Part shown: one piece after another, positions 7,571 through 16,232 of the stretch
Position numbering within the stretch: position 1 is the stretch's first letter
Layout: each line of letters begins with the position of its first letter
Assembly: GCA_027460525.1 (NCBI GenBank)
Contig: JAPZAS010000030.1
Location: 1-37,962 of the forward strand
Length of the DNA: 37,962 nt
Source: Candidatus Methanoperedens sp.
GTDB taxonomy: Archaea; Halobacteriota; Methanosarcinia; Methanosarcinales; Methanoperedenaceae
Direction: 5' to 3'
Position numbers and translations under genes: made by a program
Notes under the pieces: generated by a model
Database searches by the model: none
Seen by the model: only the letters and a program-made list of their open reading frames with translations
Told to the model about the DNA's origin: nothing

Positions 7571-7841
7571 GACGCAGTGCAAACCCTTTAAGCTCCCCTT
7601 TATACTGTTCCTGTACAATTCCCACATCCTCCACCCTTGCATATTCCGGTCCTCTCCTGCACCACTCTATCATCTTTCTAACATTTCCCTCTTCACCCTC
7701 AAAAACAGCTTCAACCCTTCCATCGGCAAGGTTCCTAACCCAGCCGCTGACGCTCAGTTCCTCTGCCTGATCCTTCGTACTTGAGCGGAAGAATACCCCC
7801 TGAACTTTCCCTGAAATGAAAACATGAACCCGGATATTCAT
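7566..7841 (-). CDS. acyP: Acylphosphatase
   Basis: The enzyme hydrolyses acyl phosphates such as carbamoyl phosphate and 1,3-bisphosphoglycerate. The 91-residue length is normal for the family. The signature GKVQGVFFRSST supplies the catalytic Arg (residue 19), and GWVRNLADGRVEAVFEG supplies the catalytic Asn (near 37). It is a small cytosolic ferredoxin-like fold. The next gene downstream is the RNase P RNA, whose promoter overlaps the end of this gene. Confidence 0.95.
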   Translation of the reverse strand: MNIRVHVFISGKVQGVFFRSSTKDQAEELSVSGWVRNLADGRVEAVFEGEEGNVRKMIEWCRRGPEYARVEDVGIVQEQYKGELKGFALRR

Positions 7842-7866
7842 GTCATTGGAATAAAAGAGAATCGGG

Positions 7867-8727
7867 TTACAGAAGTCCCGACCTCTGGAGCAGCATCAAA
7901 TCCTCGGTATTCAATTTCTCACCGAGCTTGAACTGGTTATATACTTCCTCGGCTTCCTTCTTAGCCTGCTCCCGTATGGATTCGTCCTTACTTTCCTTTG
8001 TCTTTCTCTTTAATCCGATTATTACCTTATTGAGTTCACGGATTTCTTTCTGTGTTTGTATGAACAACCTGTGCTGCTCATCAGCCGCTTCCTGCGCCTT
8101 CACAAATTCCTTGTGCGCTGCGTCTGATTCTGCCCTTATTGTATCGGCTTCTTTGAAAATCACAATCATCTTATCATGGTATTCCTGCGCAGCGTCGGCA
8201 TACTCTTTAACATTATTGTGGTATACTAACGCCTCATCACGCAGGGATTGGGCGTTTTCAAGCAATGATTTTAATTCGGTATTGCCCTCGAGCTGATGTT
8301 TTTTGCGCTTCAGCTCTTCGGTTAACGAGGCTATATTATCTACGAGTTCCCTTTCCTTGGCAGGGGTCATTACCTCGGTCTGCTGTTTAAACTCCAGCAC
8401 GTCTATCTGTCTTTTTAACTCTTTAAGCGAGGGTCCATCGCCAAGATTCAGGCTCTTTCGGATTTTATCAATTTCAGCATATATTTTATTAGCCTGCTCA
8501 TTCAACTCATCACGCTTGAGCTTGGCTTGCGCGACCTTTTCATTATTCTCATCACGCAGCTTCTTGAGTTCCTGAGCCTCATCGATTTTTTCTTTGGTGC
8601 CCTTATTTAATTCGTTTCTCTTACTCGCCCACTTACTTGCTTCCAGATTGAATTCGTTTCTCTTGTTTTTGTACTCTTCAGACTTATCTTTTAAGTCTGT
8701 TTTTCTATTCATTAATTCATTTAACAA
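7867..8727 (-). CDS. Archaeal coiled-coil protein (COG1340 type)
   Basis: Almost the whole 286-residue protein is a charged coiled coil with heptad-like Leu spacing and many Lys/Glu (for example ELKRKKHQLEG). There are no transmembrane segments and no catalytic motif. Only the C-terminal YNQFKLGEKLNTEDLMLLQ part looks globular. COG1340 proteins are archaeal and of unknown role, possibly structural or chromosome-related. The frame is open to a TTG at 8751. GGAGGA at 8735-8740 instead points to the TTG at 8727, spaced 7-8 nt, so I chose that. A leader rich in hairpins precedes it. The downstream neighbour is acylphosphatase. Confidence 0.85.
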   Translation of the reverse strand: MLNELMNRKTDLKDKSEEYKNKRNEFNLEASKWASKRNELNKGTKEKIDEAQELKKLRDENNEKVAQAKLKRDELNEQANKIYAEIDKIRKSLNLGDGPSLKELKRQIDVLEFKQQTEVMTPAKERELVDNIASLTEELKRKKHQLEGNTELKSLLENAQSLRDEALVYHNNVKEYADAAQEYHDKMIVIFKEADTIRAESDAAHKEFVKAQEAADEQHRLFIQTQKEIRELNKVIIGLKRKTKESKDESIREQAKKEAEEVYNQFKLGEKLNTEDLMLLQRSGLL

Positions 8728-8834
8728 CCTATAGTCCTCCTTTTCCAACAACTGTTGGGGTTATGCATTTCATAATGCACTGTACATGTCCCGATAAGGG
8801 ACAGCCATTCGGCTATCATTCATATTTTATATGC
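8728..8834 (-). promoter_or_regulatory. Promoter and hairpin-rich 5' leader of the coiled-coil gene
   Basis: On the minus strand a TATA-like gcatataaaatatg lies at 8821-8834. Initiation near 8802 would give a leader of about 75 nt. Perfect inverted repeats follow one another. They are agcc/ggct (8803-8814), tgtccc/gggaca (8787-8803), tgcat/atgca (8764-8779) and ccaaca/tgttgg (8745-8758). The last sits next to the GGAGGA ribosome site. This may be a cis-acting RNA switch or a binding site for a regulator. Confidence 0.5.
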
Positions 8835-9044
8835 AATGATTACGGAAATTCCACGATTGCCAAAGCAACGTTTGAATCCTCAAAACAATTTGGAGGGAAT
8901 CACTGCATAACGAGTGAATGATTTTTCCTCATAATATCACATTCCTTTTAACCTTTTCGGAAAGGAAATGCCCCTCCCCAAACTAAGAATCATGTGAATA
9001 TCTTAAAATCGGACTGACTTTCGAAAGTGAGGTATCGATAAAAA
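8835..9044. other. Intergenic gap between htpX and the coiled-coil leader
   Basis: About 210 bases follow the htpX stop (minus strand). I find no credible reading frame, RNA or repeat here. The DNA is AT-rich. Confidence 0.5.
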
Positions 9045-10013
9045 TTAATAAGCGGAAGTCCCCTGAAGCATAGACAGCCGCTGGATACGCTTGAGCATAT
9101 TGGGATGGGTGCTGAGCATTTCCAGTATCTTATCTGTGGTCTTTATTTTAACAGGCTTTGCCCGCAGTGCCATCAGTTCATTGAAATCGATGGTACCGCT
9201 TCCATCAAGGTCGAGCTGGGACAATTCCCTTATCTCAACAGCTGCGCGTGAAGGGTCATTTGCAAAAAAGGCTTTCATTCCTTCTACAGGTCTCAATGTA
9301 TCCTTTGAAACCTTTGCGCTGCCGTACACAAGTTTGTACAGGGCTGAGGCAAGGTAATGCGGCTGATTTCCAAGCTGCACTGACCCTTCGTCAGCGTAAT
9401 ATTCCCTGATTCTTGAAACGTACAGCACAAGAAGATTTGTTATTAGATATACTGCAAAAGCCGCTATACCGATAAGGATATTATTTCCGCGCCCTCGATT
9501 GCCCGAGAACAGTGAATTTCCTGCGAGATACCATGCTATCATTGGGATAACGCTTATCATCGTTATGACCACTACGTCCTTGTGTTTCAGATGGGATATT
9601 TCATGTCCCAGCACAGCTTTGAGCTCCTTTTCATCAAGAAGGTTCATTATCCCTTCAGTGACGCATACGCGCCCGTCGCTTGCCCACCTACCGAATGCGA
9701 AGGCGTTGGGTATGGGTATTTTTGCAATGCCTACCCTCGGCTTTGGAATCCCCGCATCCCTTGCAAGTTCTGCTACCATCCTGTGGAGCAATGGTGCATC
9801 CTGTTCACTCACATATTTGACACCCATAGTCCATTCAACCAGCTTTGGGCCTATCATATACTGGATGAGCAGCATGACAGTAGCCAGAATTCCATAAAAA
9901 TAAAAACCACCCAAACTGCTTAACCCGGCGATATTCATCACTACTATTACAAGTCCATAGATTATGGAAAACAATAATGCCATTACTAAATACAGTCTCA
10001 ATTTAAGCCACAT
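9045..10013 (-). CDS. htpX: HtpX-like M48 metalloprotease with EF-hand
   Basis: This membrane zinc metalloprotease of the M48 family probably removes misfolded membrane proteins. Two N-terminal membrane helices are followed by the zinc site HEISHLKHKD (His137, Glu138, His141). Two more hydrophobic segments follow (150-165, 178-200), then the third ligand region REYYADEG near 204-210. Near residues 268-279 there is a complete 12-residue EF-hand loop (DLDGSGTIDFNE), which standard HtpX lacks. This suggests calcium-responsive activity or stability. The ORF has 322 residues. It lies about 80 nt downstream of a 39-residue membrane peptide and a BlaI-type repressor, suggesting one stress operon. 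Confidence 0.93.
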   Translation of the reverse strand: MWLKLRLYLVMALLFSIIYGLVIVVMNIAGLSSLGGFYFYGILATVMLLIQYMIGPKLVEWTMGVKYVSEQDAPLLHRMVAELARDAGIPKPRVGIAKIPIPNAFAFGRWASDGRVCVTEGIMNLLDEKELKAVLGHEISHLKHKDVVVITMISVIPMIAWYLAGNSLFSGNRGRGNNILIGIAAFAVYLITNLLVLYVSRIREYYADEGSVQLGNQPHYLASALYKLVYGSAKVSKDTLRPVEGMKAFFANDPSRAAVEIRELSQLDLDGSGTIDFNELMALRAKPVKIKTTDKILEMLSTHPNMLKRIQRLSMLQGTSAY

Positions 10014-10092
10014 ATTTTCACCATTCTTACTTTTCCTTAGATAAATACTTTATCAACCTTGCTGCGCGCCGAGGAGAGCGCTTCCCTTCCTG

Positions 10093-10212
10093 CTATCCCG
10101 GCTTCAGGCTTGCTGCAAGTAATGCGATTGAAATAACAATAAACAGCGCAATAAAAGGAGCGGATAATTTAAGGCACGTGCCATAGCAGTTTATTTCACT
10201 TAATAAATTCAT
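10093..10212 (-). CDS. 39-residue membrane peptide coupled to BlaI-type gene
   Basis: The ATG at 10212 overlaps the stop of the repressor gene in an ATGA arrangement, which strongly suggests translational coupling. The frame encodes MNLLSEINCYGTC followed by one hydrophobic helix (about FIALFIVISIALLAASL) and stops at 10093. Two cysteines lie in the short N-terminal part. Between a BlaI-type repressor and a membrane protease, such a peptide could be a membrane stress signal, a substrate or an HtpX regulator. That role is inference. It is too short to be found by ordinary gene calling. Confidence 0.6.
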   Translation of the reverse strand: MNLLSEINCYGTCLKLSAPFIALFIVISIALLAASLKPG

Positions 10213-10568
10213 TTCTTATCACTGTACTTTGAGAAATTCAAAAGTGCAACAGGTCCGAAAGCGTCCACAAGGCTGTCCAGGATTTTAGTGGTGATTTCAG
10301 TTGCAGCTTCTTCTTCGGAAAAAACCGGCTCATATACATACCGCACCCTGCCGTTTACGTTTTCCATGCCCCTTGCTGCATATCCAGCCTTGACGAGGCG
10401 ATCAAGGGTTCCTGCTACGCTTGTCAATGGAATCTTTGTTTTTTCGGTTAATTCTGACGTGGTCATCTCGCCTTCGTTCCATAACGTCTTCAGTATTGAA
10501 GCCTCGATGGGACTGAAAAACTTTGTGAGACCGTTGTTTGAAATGTTGATCTGATCCAGCTTGACCAT
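10209..10568 (-). CDS. BlaI/MecI-type winged-helix repressor
   Basis: This 119-residue protein has the penicillinase-repressor fold: LSPIE-like FSPIEASILKTLW opening helix, then TSELTEK and the recognition segment PLTSVAGTLDRLVKAGY, and a wing (GRVRYVYEPVF). A C-terminal dimerisation helix follows. In bacteria, BlaI/MecI are inactivated by a membrane M56 metalloprotease. Here the same type of repressor is coupled to a membrane peptide and followed by an M48 protease. It probably represses its own operon; this is by analogy. Confidence 0.85.
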   Translation of the reverse strand: MVKLDQINISNNGLTKFFSPIEASILKTLWNEGEMTTSELTEKTKIPLTSVAGTLDRLVKAGYAARGMENVNGRVRYVYEPVFSEEEAATEITTKILDSLVDAFGPVALLNFSKYSDKK

Positions 10569-10606
10569 AAGTTTACAATTGACGTAAAGGCTATTAAAGA
10601 TTGTGT

Positions 10607-11293
10607 TTAGAAGGGTTCATCAAACTTCCATCTGATAAGAACCCCGTCTTCCAGTTTTTCGCAGGAGATTAGCTTAAGCTTGCAGAATTCACCAGTGCAT
10701 CCTTCGCCATCCACAAGCGTGGGCGCGCCTGAGCCACCGATTATTATATTGCCCATAAAGGTATAAATCTCATCCACAAGCCCTGCAGAAATCAGCCCCC
10801 AGTTCAATGTTGCTCCTCCCTCCACCATCAGGCGTTTGATTCCTCGAGCCTTTAATTCCGAAAGCAGTTTTCCAAGGTCAACGTTTTTTTCACCGACAGC
10901 AACTACATCTGCATGTTCAGCAAGCTGCTTTACTCTTTCTTTCGGTGCGCTTTCCGAGACAGCTATTATCCTTTTGCCTTCGCCTTTCTTGAAAATATCA
11001 GCATCAAGAGGTGTCCTTGCAAGGCTGTCCACCACTATTCTCACGGGATTCTCGGGAAGCTCCCGCATACGCCGCTTTTCCCTTCGCTCTTTTGATTTCA
11101 CCGTAAGGCTGGGATTGTCCGAAAGCACGGTGCCTATACCTACCATCACTGCATCGGATGAGGCTCTTAACTCATCCACTCGCTCAAAATCAAGGCTGCC
11201 TGAAATCCTGGTCTGTTTTCTTTCGACAGTTGCGATTTTCCCATCCGCGCTCATGGCAGCATTGATGAACACAAACGGTCTTGCGGCTGGCAT
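10607..11293 (-). CDS. arfC: 2,5-diamino-6-ribosylamino-pyrimidinone 5'-phosphate reductase
   Basis: This archaeal riboflavin and F420-precursor pathway enzyme reduces the ribosyl side chain to ribityl with NADPH. The 228-residue protein starts FVFINAAMSADGKIA, the RibD C-domain opening. It continues with SDAVMVGIGTVLSDNPSLTV, a substrate-binding region, and later MVEGGATLNWGLI, the conserved Gly-rich end. It lacks the deaminase domain of bacterial RibD, as expected for the archaeal stand-alone enzyme. It is divergent from serA and tail-to-head with the BlaI gene. Confidence 0.93.
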   Translation of the reverse strand: MPAARPFVFINAAMSADGKIATVERKQTRISGSLDFERVDELRASSDAVMVGIGTVLSDNPSLTVKSKERREKRRMRELPENPVRIVVDSLARTPLDADIFKKGEGKRIIAVSESAPKERVKQLAEHADVVAVGEKNVDLGKLLSELKARGIKRLMVEGGATLNWGLISAGLVDEIYTFMGNIIIGGSGAPTLVDGEGCTGEFCKLKLISCEKLEDGVLIRWKFDEPF

Positions 11294-11389
11294 AGCTTCC
11301 TCTTCTACTTCAAGCCTGAAATATCTAAGCCTTAAACGAAAAGCTGAAATGCTATTAGTCCTATTAAAAACCCGTTACTGGTGATAATA

Positions 11390-12961
11390 GTGAAAATACT
11401 TGTAAGCGACCCCGTATCAGAGCAGGGCATTGAAATATTAAAAAAAGAATTTGATGTTGATATAGCAACAGGTCTTCCGCCTGCCGAACTCATAAAAAGG
11501 ATAGGAAATTACGAAGCGCTCATCGTCAGGAGTGAAACGCAGGTAACAAAGGACGTCATTAATGCAGGAAAGAAACTCAAAATCATTGGTCGCGCCGGGG
11601 TGGGCGTGGATAACATAGATGTGAATGCTGCCACAGAGCGGGGAATAATCGTCGTAAACGCGCCCGAAGGCAACACCATATCTGCCGCCGAGCATACCAT
11701 AGCCATGATGATGGCGATGTCCAGGAATATTCCCCAGGCAAATGCCTCACTTAAAAGCAAGAAGTGGGACAGGAAGAAATTCATGGGTGTTGAGGTTCGC
11801 GGAAAGGTACTTGGGGTTGTTGGTCTTGGGAGGATAGGGGCAGAGGTGGCAAAACGGGCGCAGGGAATGGAGATGAAAATCCTTGCCTACGACCCATTCA
11901 TATCGCAGGAGAGAGCCCATGAACTCGGTGTTGAGCTGACAACGGTAGAAGATATAGTTAAAAACGCCGACTATATCACAGTCCACACCCCGCTAACCAA
12001 GGAGACAAAAGACCTCATCAGCGGCAGGGAATTTGCGGTTATGAAAAAGGGCTCAAGGCTCATCAACTGCGCAAGAGGCGGAATCATCAACGAAGAAGCG
12101 CTTGCAAAAGCGGTTAAAGACGGCATCGTAAGCAGCGCAGCCATCGATGTTTTCGTCAAGGAGCCACCATTTGACAGCCCGCTTCTTGAGCTTGACCGCG
12201 TTATCGTTACCCCTCACCTCGGGGCGTCAACCGAAGAAGCCCAGATTAATGTAGCCGTATCCGTGGCTGAGCAGATAGTGAACGCGTTGAGCGGTCTTCC
12301 TGTGAAAAACGCCATTAACATGCCCTATGTTAAACCCGATGTGATGCAGATTATCGAGCCTTTTTTGCCTCTTGCTGAAAAAATGGGAAAGCTGTGCACG
12401 CAGCTCATCGGAAGCAATTATGAGAAGATCGAAGTGTCATACAGCGGGGAAATAGCCGACAAGGACGTGGCGCCCGTAACACTTGCGGTACTCAAAGGAG
12501 TACTTGAACCCATACTCGGTGCAGGCGTGAATTATGTAAATGCGCCCGTAATAGCAAAAGAGCGCAGGATAAAGGTAATCGAGAGCAAATCAAAGACTGT
12601 TGAGGGATATCCCAGCCAGATTTCAGTAAAACTGAGCAGGAAGGGCGAGGAGAAATTGGTGAGCGGCTCCATAATAGGGAAGGAACCCCGAATCGTGCTC
12701 ATCGATGAGTACAGGATTGACGTAGTGCCTTCAGGCTATATGATAGTGGCAAAGCATGAGGATAGACCAAATATCATAGGACCGTGCTGCATGATACTCG
12801 GGAAGAACAATACCAATATCGCAGGGATGCAGGTGGGCAGGATTACAAGAGGAGGCGATGCGATCATGGTGCTTAACATAGACAGCGAAGTGAGCGACGA
12901 GATACTCGATGAGATAAGGGCAGTTGATGGAATAATAGATGCAAAACTTGTGGTCTTATGA
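11390..12961 (+). CDS. serA: D-3-phosphoglycerate dehydrogenase
   Basis: The enzyme catalyses the first step of serine synthesis, oxidising 3-phosphoglycerate with NAD+. At about 523 residues it is the long type. A substrate/NAD domain carries GRAGVGVDNID, the dinucleotide motif GVVGLGRIGAEVAKRA and the catalytic His in VTPHLGAST. An intervening ASB domain and a C-terminal ACT domain (DRPNIIGPCCMILGKNNTNIA) follow, the ACT domain suggesting amino acid feedback. The GTG at 11390 gives the typical MKILVSDPV start and follows ggtgat; the GTG at 11381 is in frame but less likely. It overlaps the next gene by 4 nt, so they form an operon. Confidence 0.97.
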   Translation: MKILVSDPVSEQGIEILKKEFDVDIATGLPPAELIKRIGNYEALIVRSETQVTKDVINAGKKLKIIGRAGVGVDNIDVNAATERGIIVVNAPEGNTISAAEHTIAMMMAMSRNIPQANASLKSKKWDRKKFMGVEVRGKVLGVVGLGRIGAEVAKRAQGMEMKILAYDPFISQERAHELGVELTTVEDIVKNADYITVHTPLTKETKDLISGREFAVMKKGSRLINCARGGIINEEALAKAVKDGIVSSAAIDVFVKEPPFDSPLLELDRVIVTPHLGASTEEAQINVAVSVAEQIVNALSGLPVKNAINMPYVKPDVMQIIEPFLPLAEKMGKLCTQLIGSNYEKIEVSYSGEIADKDVAPVTLAVLKGVLEPILGAGVNYVNAPVIAKERRIKVIESKSKTVEGYPSQISVKLSRKGEEKLVSGSIIGKEPRIVLIDEYRIDVVPSGYMIVAKHEDRPNIIGPCCMILGKNNTNIAGMQVGRITRGGDAIMVLNIDSEVSDEILDEIRAVDGIIDAKLVVL

Positions 12962-13143
12962 AAAAAAAGCCTCTTGAAATTATTATATCAATAGGCTGCG
13001 TGGCGGTATTTATTATTTTAATTGCTGCTGCAAAGTTCATATTGCCCGCAGCCTCAGGATTCGGGTATACTGCTGCCCTGCTGATTTTTGTTATCATTAT
13101 GGGTATGGCAGGGTTAAAGCTTGCACAGATTCCGGATGAATAA
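12958..13143 (+). CDS. 61-residue two-helix membrane protein in serA-guaA operon
   Basis: The start overlaps the serA stop (ATGA) and the stop abuts the guaA start, so it is translationally coupled on both sides. After MKKKPLE it has two hydrophobic segments (IIISIGCVAVFIILIAAA and GYTAALLIFVIIMGMAGL). No catalytic residues are visible and I do not recognise the family. Its fixed position between soluble biosynthetic genes may only reflect operon packing. Confidence 0.75.
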   Translation: MKKKPLEIIISIGCVAVFIILIAAAKFILPAASGFGYTAALLIFVIIMGMAGLKLAQIPDE

Positions 13144-13707
13144 ATGGTAAAAATCGTCGTCATCAACAATTACGGGCAGACCTGCCACCTGATACACCGC
13201 GCGGTGCGCGATCTGGACCAGGAAGTAGAGCTCATGAAAAATACCTCCTCCGTAGAAGAAATTTTATCAAAAGAACCCGACGGGCTCATACTAAGCGGAG
13301 GTCCTACCCTTGAGCGCGCAGGCAACTGCAGCTTATATGTCAAGGACATCGACCTTCCCATTCTCGGCATCTGTCTCGGGCATCAGGTAATGGCGCAGGC
13401 TTATGGCGCGCAGGTTGGAAAAGGCACCTACGGCGGCTATGCAGCTGTCGAGATAGAAATCGTAGAGGAAGATGATATTTTAAAGGGCATTGGTCCAAGA
13501 ACAAACGTGTGGGCATCGCATGCCGATGAGGTATGCTCTCTTCCGCCTGATTTCATAAAGCTTGCGCGCTCAAGGATATGCGAGGTGGAAGCCATGAAAC
13601 ATGAGACAAAACCATTATACGGCGTGCAGTTTCATCCCGAAGTCTCACACACTGAGCGGGGAAATGACATATTCAGGAACTTTTTTGAGGTCTGCCGGAA
13701 CTTTTGA
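13144..13707 (+). CDS. guaAA: GMP synthase glutamine amidotransferase subunit
   Basis: This subunit releases ammonia from glutamine for the synthetase subunit, which makes GMP from XMP. The 187-residue protein is the separate class I amidotransferase found in archaea. It shows LSGGPT, the nucleophile Cys77 in GICLGHQ, and the His-Glu pair in [10 protein letters not shown] near the C-terminus. The synthetase subunit (guaAB) is not in the window. It starts directly after the membrane protein gene. Its last 35 nt overlap the convergent transporter gene. Confidence 0.96.
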   Translation: MVKIVVINNYGQTCHLIHRAVRDLDQEVELMKNTSSVEEILSKEPDGLILSGGPTLERAGNCSLYVKDIDLPILGICLGHQVMAQAYGAQVGKGTYGGYAAVEIEIVEEDDILKGIGPRTNVWASHADEVCSLPPDFIKLARSRICEVEAMKHETKPLYGVQFHPEVSHTERGNDIFRNFFEVCRNF

Positions 13708-14764
13708 AACCCACGACCGCGTAGCCCAGAACAGCAAAAAAAGCCCCCATTGCCATAACAGCCTTAAAACTGTAGTACTGGAGAATCACACCACCTATGA
13801 GGGAGCCGATTATTGTTGCAAAGGCAATCGAAGAATTGAGCAAACCTGCGGCAGCTCCTTTCTCTTCGTTTGTTTCAATGAGCATACGCGTTGAACCTAC
13901 ATACAGGCATGAATAGGAGAAAGCGATAAGAATCATGCCCACAACCGCCTCATAGTATATTGTCAGCGGTATTAGCGCTACGAACGCCGCTGCTGAAAAT
14001 AAATCCCCGGCATGAATCAGCGTTCTGGTGTTGATCCTGTCAAGCCGTCTCATAATGAAAAATTGCAGGGCAGGGTTCAACGTATAAATTAATCCAACCT
14101 CCAGTTCATTCGCTCCGAGGCTCACAAGATACAAGGGGAAAATTACCCAGACATTGTTAGCCCCGATCTGGCGGAGGAAAAATCCAAAATAAACATTCCA
14201 ATTTTTTTTCAGGATATGCGGGGAAAAATAATCCGTTTTCTTTTTTGTACGGATTTCCCCTGGCGGCAAGGTCAATGTGATCAAGAACGCCAGTGCAAAA
14301 AATAATGAAGCTATAACAAAAATTCCTCTTATAGCCCAGTAAATTGCAATTAATCCCGCCAGCATATCCCCTATAGCCCAGCCCAATGGCATGAAAGAAC
14401 TGAACTTTCCAATACTTCGTTTAAGGTTGTAAACATACAGCAAAAACACAGCAGGATAAATCCCGACACTGAACCCTGCCAGTGCCCTGACCACTCCAAG
14501 GCTGAGAGGGGAATTCGCAAAAACCTGGAGGAAAAATGAAGCTGCGGCGCTCAGGAAACCTGCATATAAGAATGTCTTGGGAGGAAATGCGTCCGATGTC
14601 CTGCTGAATATGTATGTTGAAATAAAAAGCGATGCCCCGTACACGGCGCCTATTATACCTATCTCAGTGTCCGAAGCACCGATATCCTGCGCAATCACGG
14701 GGATGAAAAGATTGGACATCATTATAGCCGAGTTAATACAAAGCTGTATTGCGTTTATTCTCAT
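13673..14764 (-). CDS. Major facilitator superfamily transporter
   Basis: This is an integral membrane carrier of about 363 residues with roughly twelve hydrophobic helices. The family's loop signature appears as [14 protein letters not shown] between helices 2 and 3. No substrate can be read from the sequence. The frame is open to 14824, but ATG 14764 is better. It yields [16 protein letters not shown], places a TATA-like site 27 bp upstream (a leaderless start), and avoids overlap with rfcL. It is convergent with guaAA and divergent from rfcL. Confidence 0.88.
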   Translation of the reverse strand: MRINAIQLCINSAIMMSNLFIPVIAQDIGASDTEIGIIGAVYGASLFISTYIFSRTSDAFPPKTFLYAGFLSAAASFFLQVFANSPLSLGVVRALAGFSVGIYPAVFLLYVYNLKRSIGKFSSFMPLGWAIGDMLAGLIAIYWAIRGIFVIASLFFALAFLITLTLPPGEIRTKKKTDYFSPHILKKNWNVYFGFFLRQIGANNVWVIFPLYLVSLGANELEVGLIYTLNPALQFFIMRRLDRINTRTLIHAGDLFSAAAFVALIPLTIYYEAVVGMILIAFSYSCLYVGSTRMLIETNEEKGAAAGLLNSSIAFATIIGSLIGGVILQYYSFKAVMAMGAFFAVLGYAVVGFKSSGRPQKSS

Positions 14765-14780
14765 CACAAGCCTAATGAAA

Positions 14781-14800
14781 AGATATGTATTTAAGCGATA
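14781..14800. promoter_or_regulatory. Shared divergent TATA region of rfcL and the MFS gene
   Basis: The stretch tatttaag (14788-14795) reads as a TATA-like box on both strands. Its centre is about 32 bp before the rfcL ATG on the plus strand and about 27 bp before the transporter ATG on the minus strand. Both transcripts would be leaderless or nearly so. Only one promoter element is visible in the 58-bp gap between the two starts. Confidence 0.45.
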
Positions 14801-14822
14801 CAGTTTGTAAAACTGATAAATC

Positions 14823-16232
14823 ATGACGTCTCTCGACTGGACAGAAAAATACCGCCCGCAAACGCTTTCAGAGGTAGTGGGTCACAATAAGGCAGTGGAG
14901 GAACTTAAAAACTGGGCGCAGGCATGGATGCAGGGCACGCCTGAGGCGAGGGCTGTTGTGCTTTACGGGAGGGCAGGGATAGGCAAAACCACGGCAGCCC
15001 ACGCTCTTGCATACGATATGGGATGGGAGGTGCTTGAAATGAACGCCAGCGACCAGCGAACTGCGGAAATAATCGAAAAGGTAGCAGGCTCAGGTTCACA
15101 GATGCGTACGTTCAGCGGTATAAAAAGGCTTGTGATAATGGACGAGGCTGATAATATCCACGGAACAGCGGACAGGGGAGGGGAGAAAGCCATACTCGAA
15201 CTGATAAAAAAGACAAACCAGCCCATAATTCTTATTGCAAACGAACTCTACGACATGTCCACTGGTTTGCGAGGTGCCTGCAAGCCCATCCAGTTCAGTT
15301 CTGTGATGTCGCGTTCCATGATTCCAGCGCTTAAAAGGATCGTGGAGGCACAAGGCATAAAGTGCGGGCTTGGCGTGATTGAGAAGATCGCAGAGAACGC
15401 TAACGGTGACCTGCGAAGCGCCATAAATGACCTTCAGGCTGTGGCTCAGGGAAAGACCATGCTTGAACTTGCGGATTTAATCACGGGTGAGCGGGATAGC
15501 AAAGAGAGCATCTTTAAAGTGCTGGTGAAAATTTTTAAAGGAGGAAATATCATTGAGGCGCATAAAGCTACTTTTAATCTTGATGAGAATCCTGAGGATT
15601 TCATCCAGTGGGTGGACGAGAATCTGCCGCTTCAATATACGGATGCAAAAGACCTTGAAGAAGGGTATCGTTATCTAGGAAGGGCGTCTGTATTCCTTGG
15701 CAGGGTGAGCCGGAGGCAGAATTACAACATGTGGAGATATGCCAGCGTGCTGATGACCGCAGGGATGGTGGTTGCGCGGTCTCATCGTTATACCGGTTTC
15801 GTGAAGTACCAGACGCCGACGCTATGGAGAAAGCTGGGAGCCACAAAGGGCATGAGGCATGTGCGGGATTCCACAGCAAAAAAGATCGGGGCTCACTGTC
15901 ATGTCTCCATGAGTTATACCCGTTCGCAGTTATTGCCCTTTTTCAGGATGATGCTGAAGGACGAGATATATGCGCCTTATGCTGCAGCATTGCTCGCACT
16001 TGAGCCCGAAGAGATAGCATTTCTTCTGGAGTCAAAGTCCGTGACAAAAAATGTCCAGAAGATATACGACGAGGCGCAGGCTCTGAGGGAAGCTGAGGTC
16101 GAGCATGAGGTGGAGCTGTTCGGTGGATTTGGCAGGAGGAAGGAATCAGACGCTGAGGAAGAGCAGGAAGTTGAAGTTAAGAAAGAAGAAAAAAAAGAGG
16201 TTAAATCCCAGAGTTCTCTGTTTGATTTTTGA
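14823..16232 (+). CDS. rfcL: Replication factor C large subunit
   Basis: This is the large subunit of the archaeal clamp loader, which opens and places the PCNA ring at primer ends. The 469-residue protein has Walker A GRAGIGKTT at 49-57, Walker B VIMDEADNI near 104-112 and the RFC opening WTEKYRPQTLSEVVG. The C-terminal tail is highly charged and ends in the PCNA-interacting peptide SQSSLFDF. The small subunit gene is not in the window. The start codon lies about 6 nt after the expected initiation site. The 3' end overlaps a convergent gene by 32 nt. Confidence 0.97.
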   Translation: MTSLDWTEKYRPQTLSEVVGHNKAVEELKNWAQAWMQGTPEARAVVLYGRAGIGKTTAAHALAYDMGWEVLEMNASDQRTAEIIEKVAGSGSQMRTFSGIKRLVIMDEADNIHGTADRGGEKAILELIKKTNQPIILIANELYDMSTGLRGACKPIQFSSVMSRSMIPALKRIVEAQGIKCGLGVIEKIAENANGDLRSAINDLQAVAQGKTMLELADLITGERDSKESIFKVLVKIFKGGNIIEAHKATFNLDENPEDFIQWVDENLPLQYTDAKDLEEGYRYLGRASVFLGRVSRRQNYNMWRYASVLMTAGMVVARSHRYTGFVKYQTPTLWRKLGATKGMRHVRDSTAKKIGAHCHVSMSYTRSQLLPFFRMMLKDEIYAPYAAALLALEPEEIAFLLESKSVTKNVQKIYDEAQALREAEVEHEVELFGGFGRRKESDAEEEQEVEVKKEEKKEVKSQSSLFDF

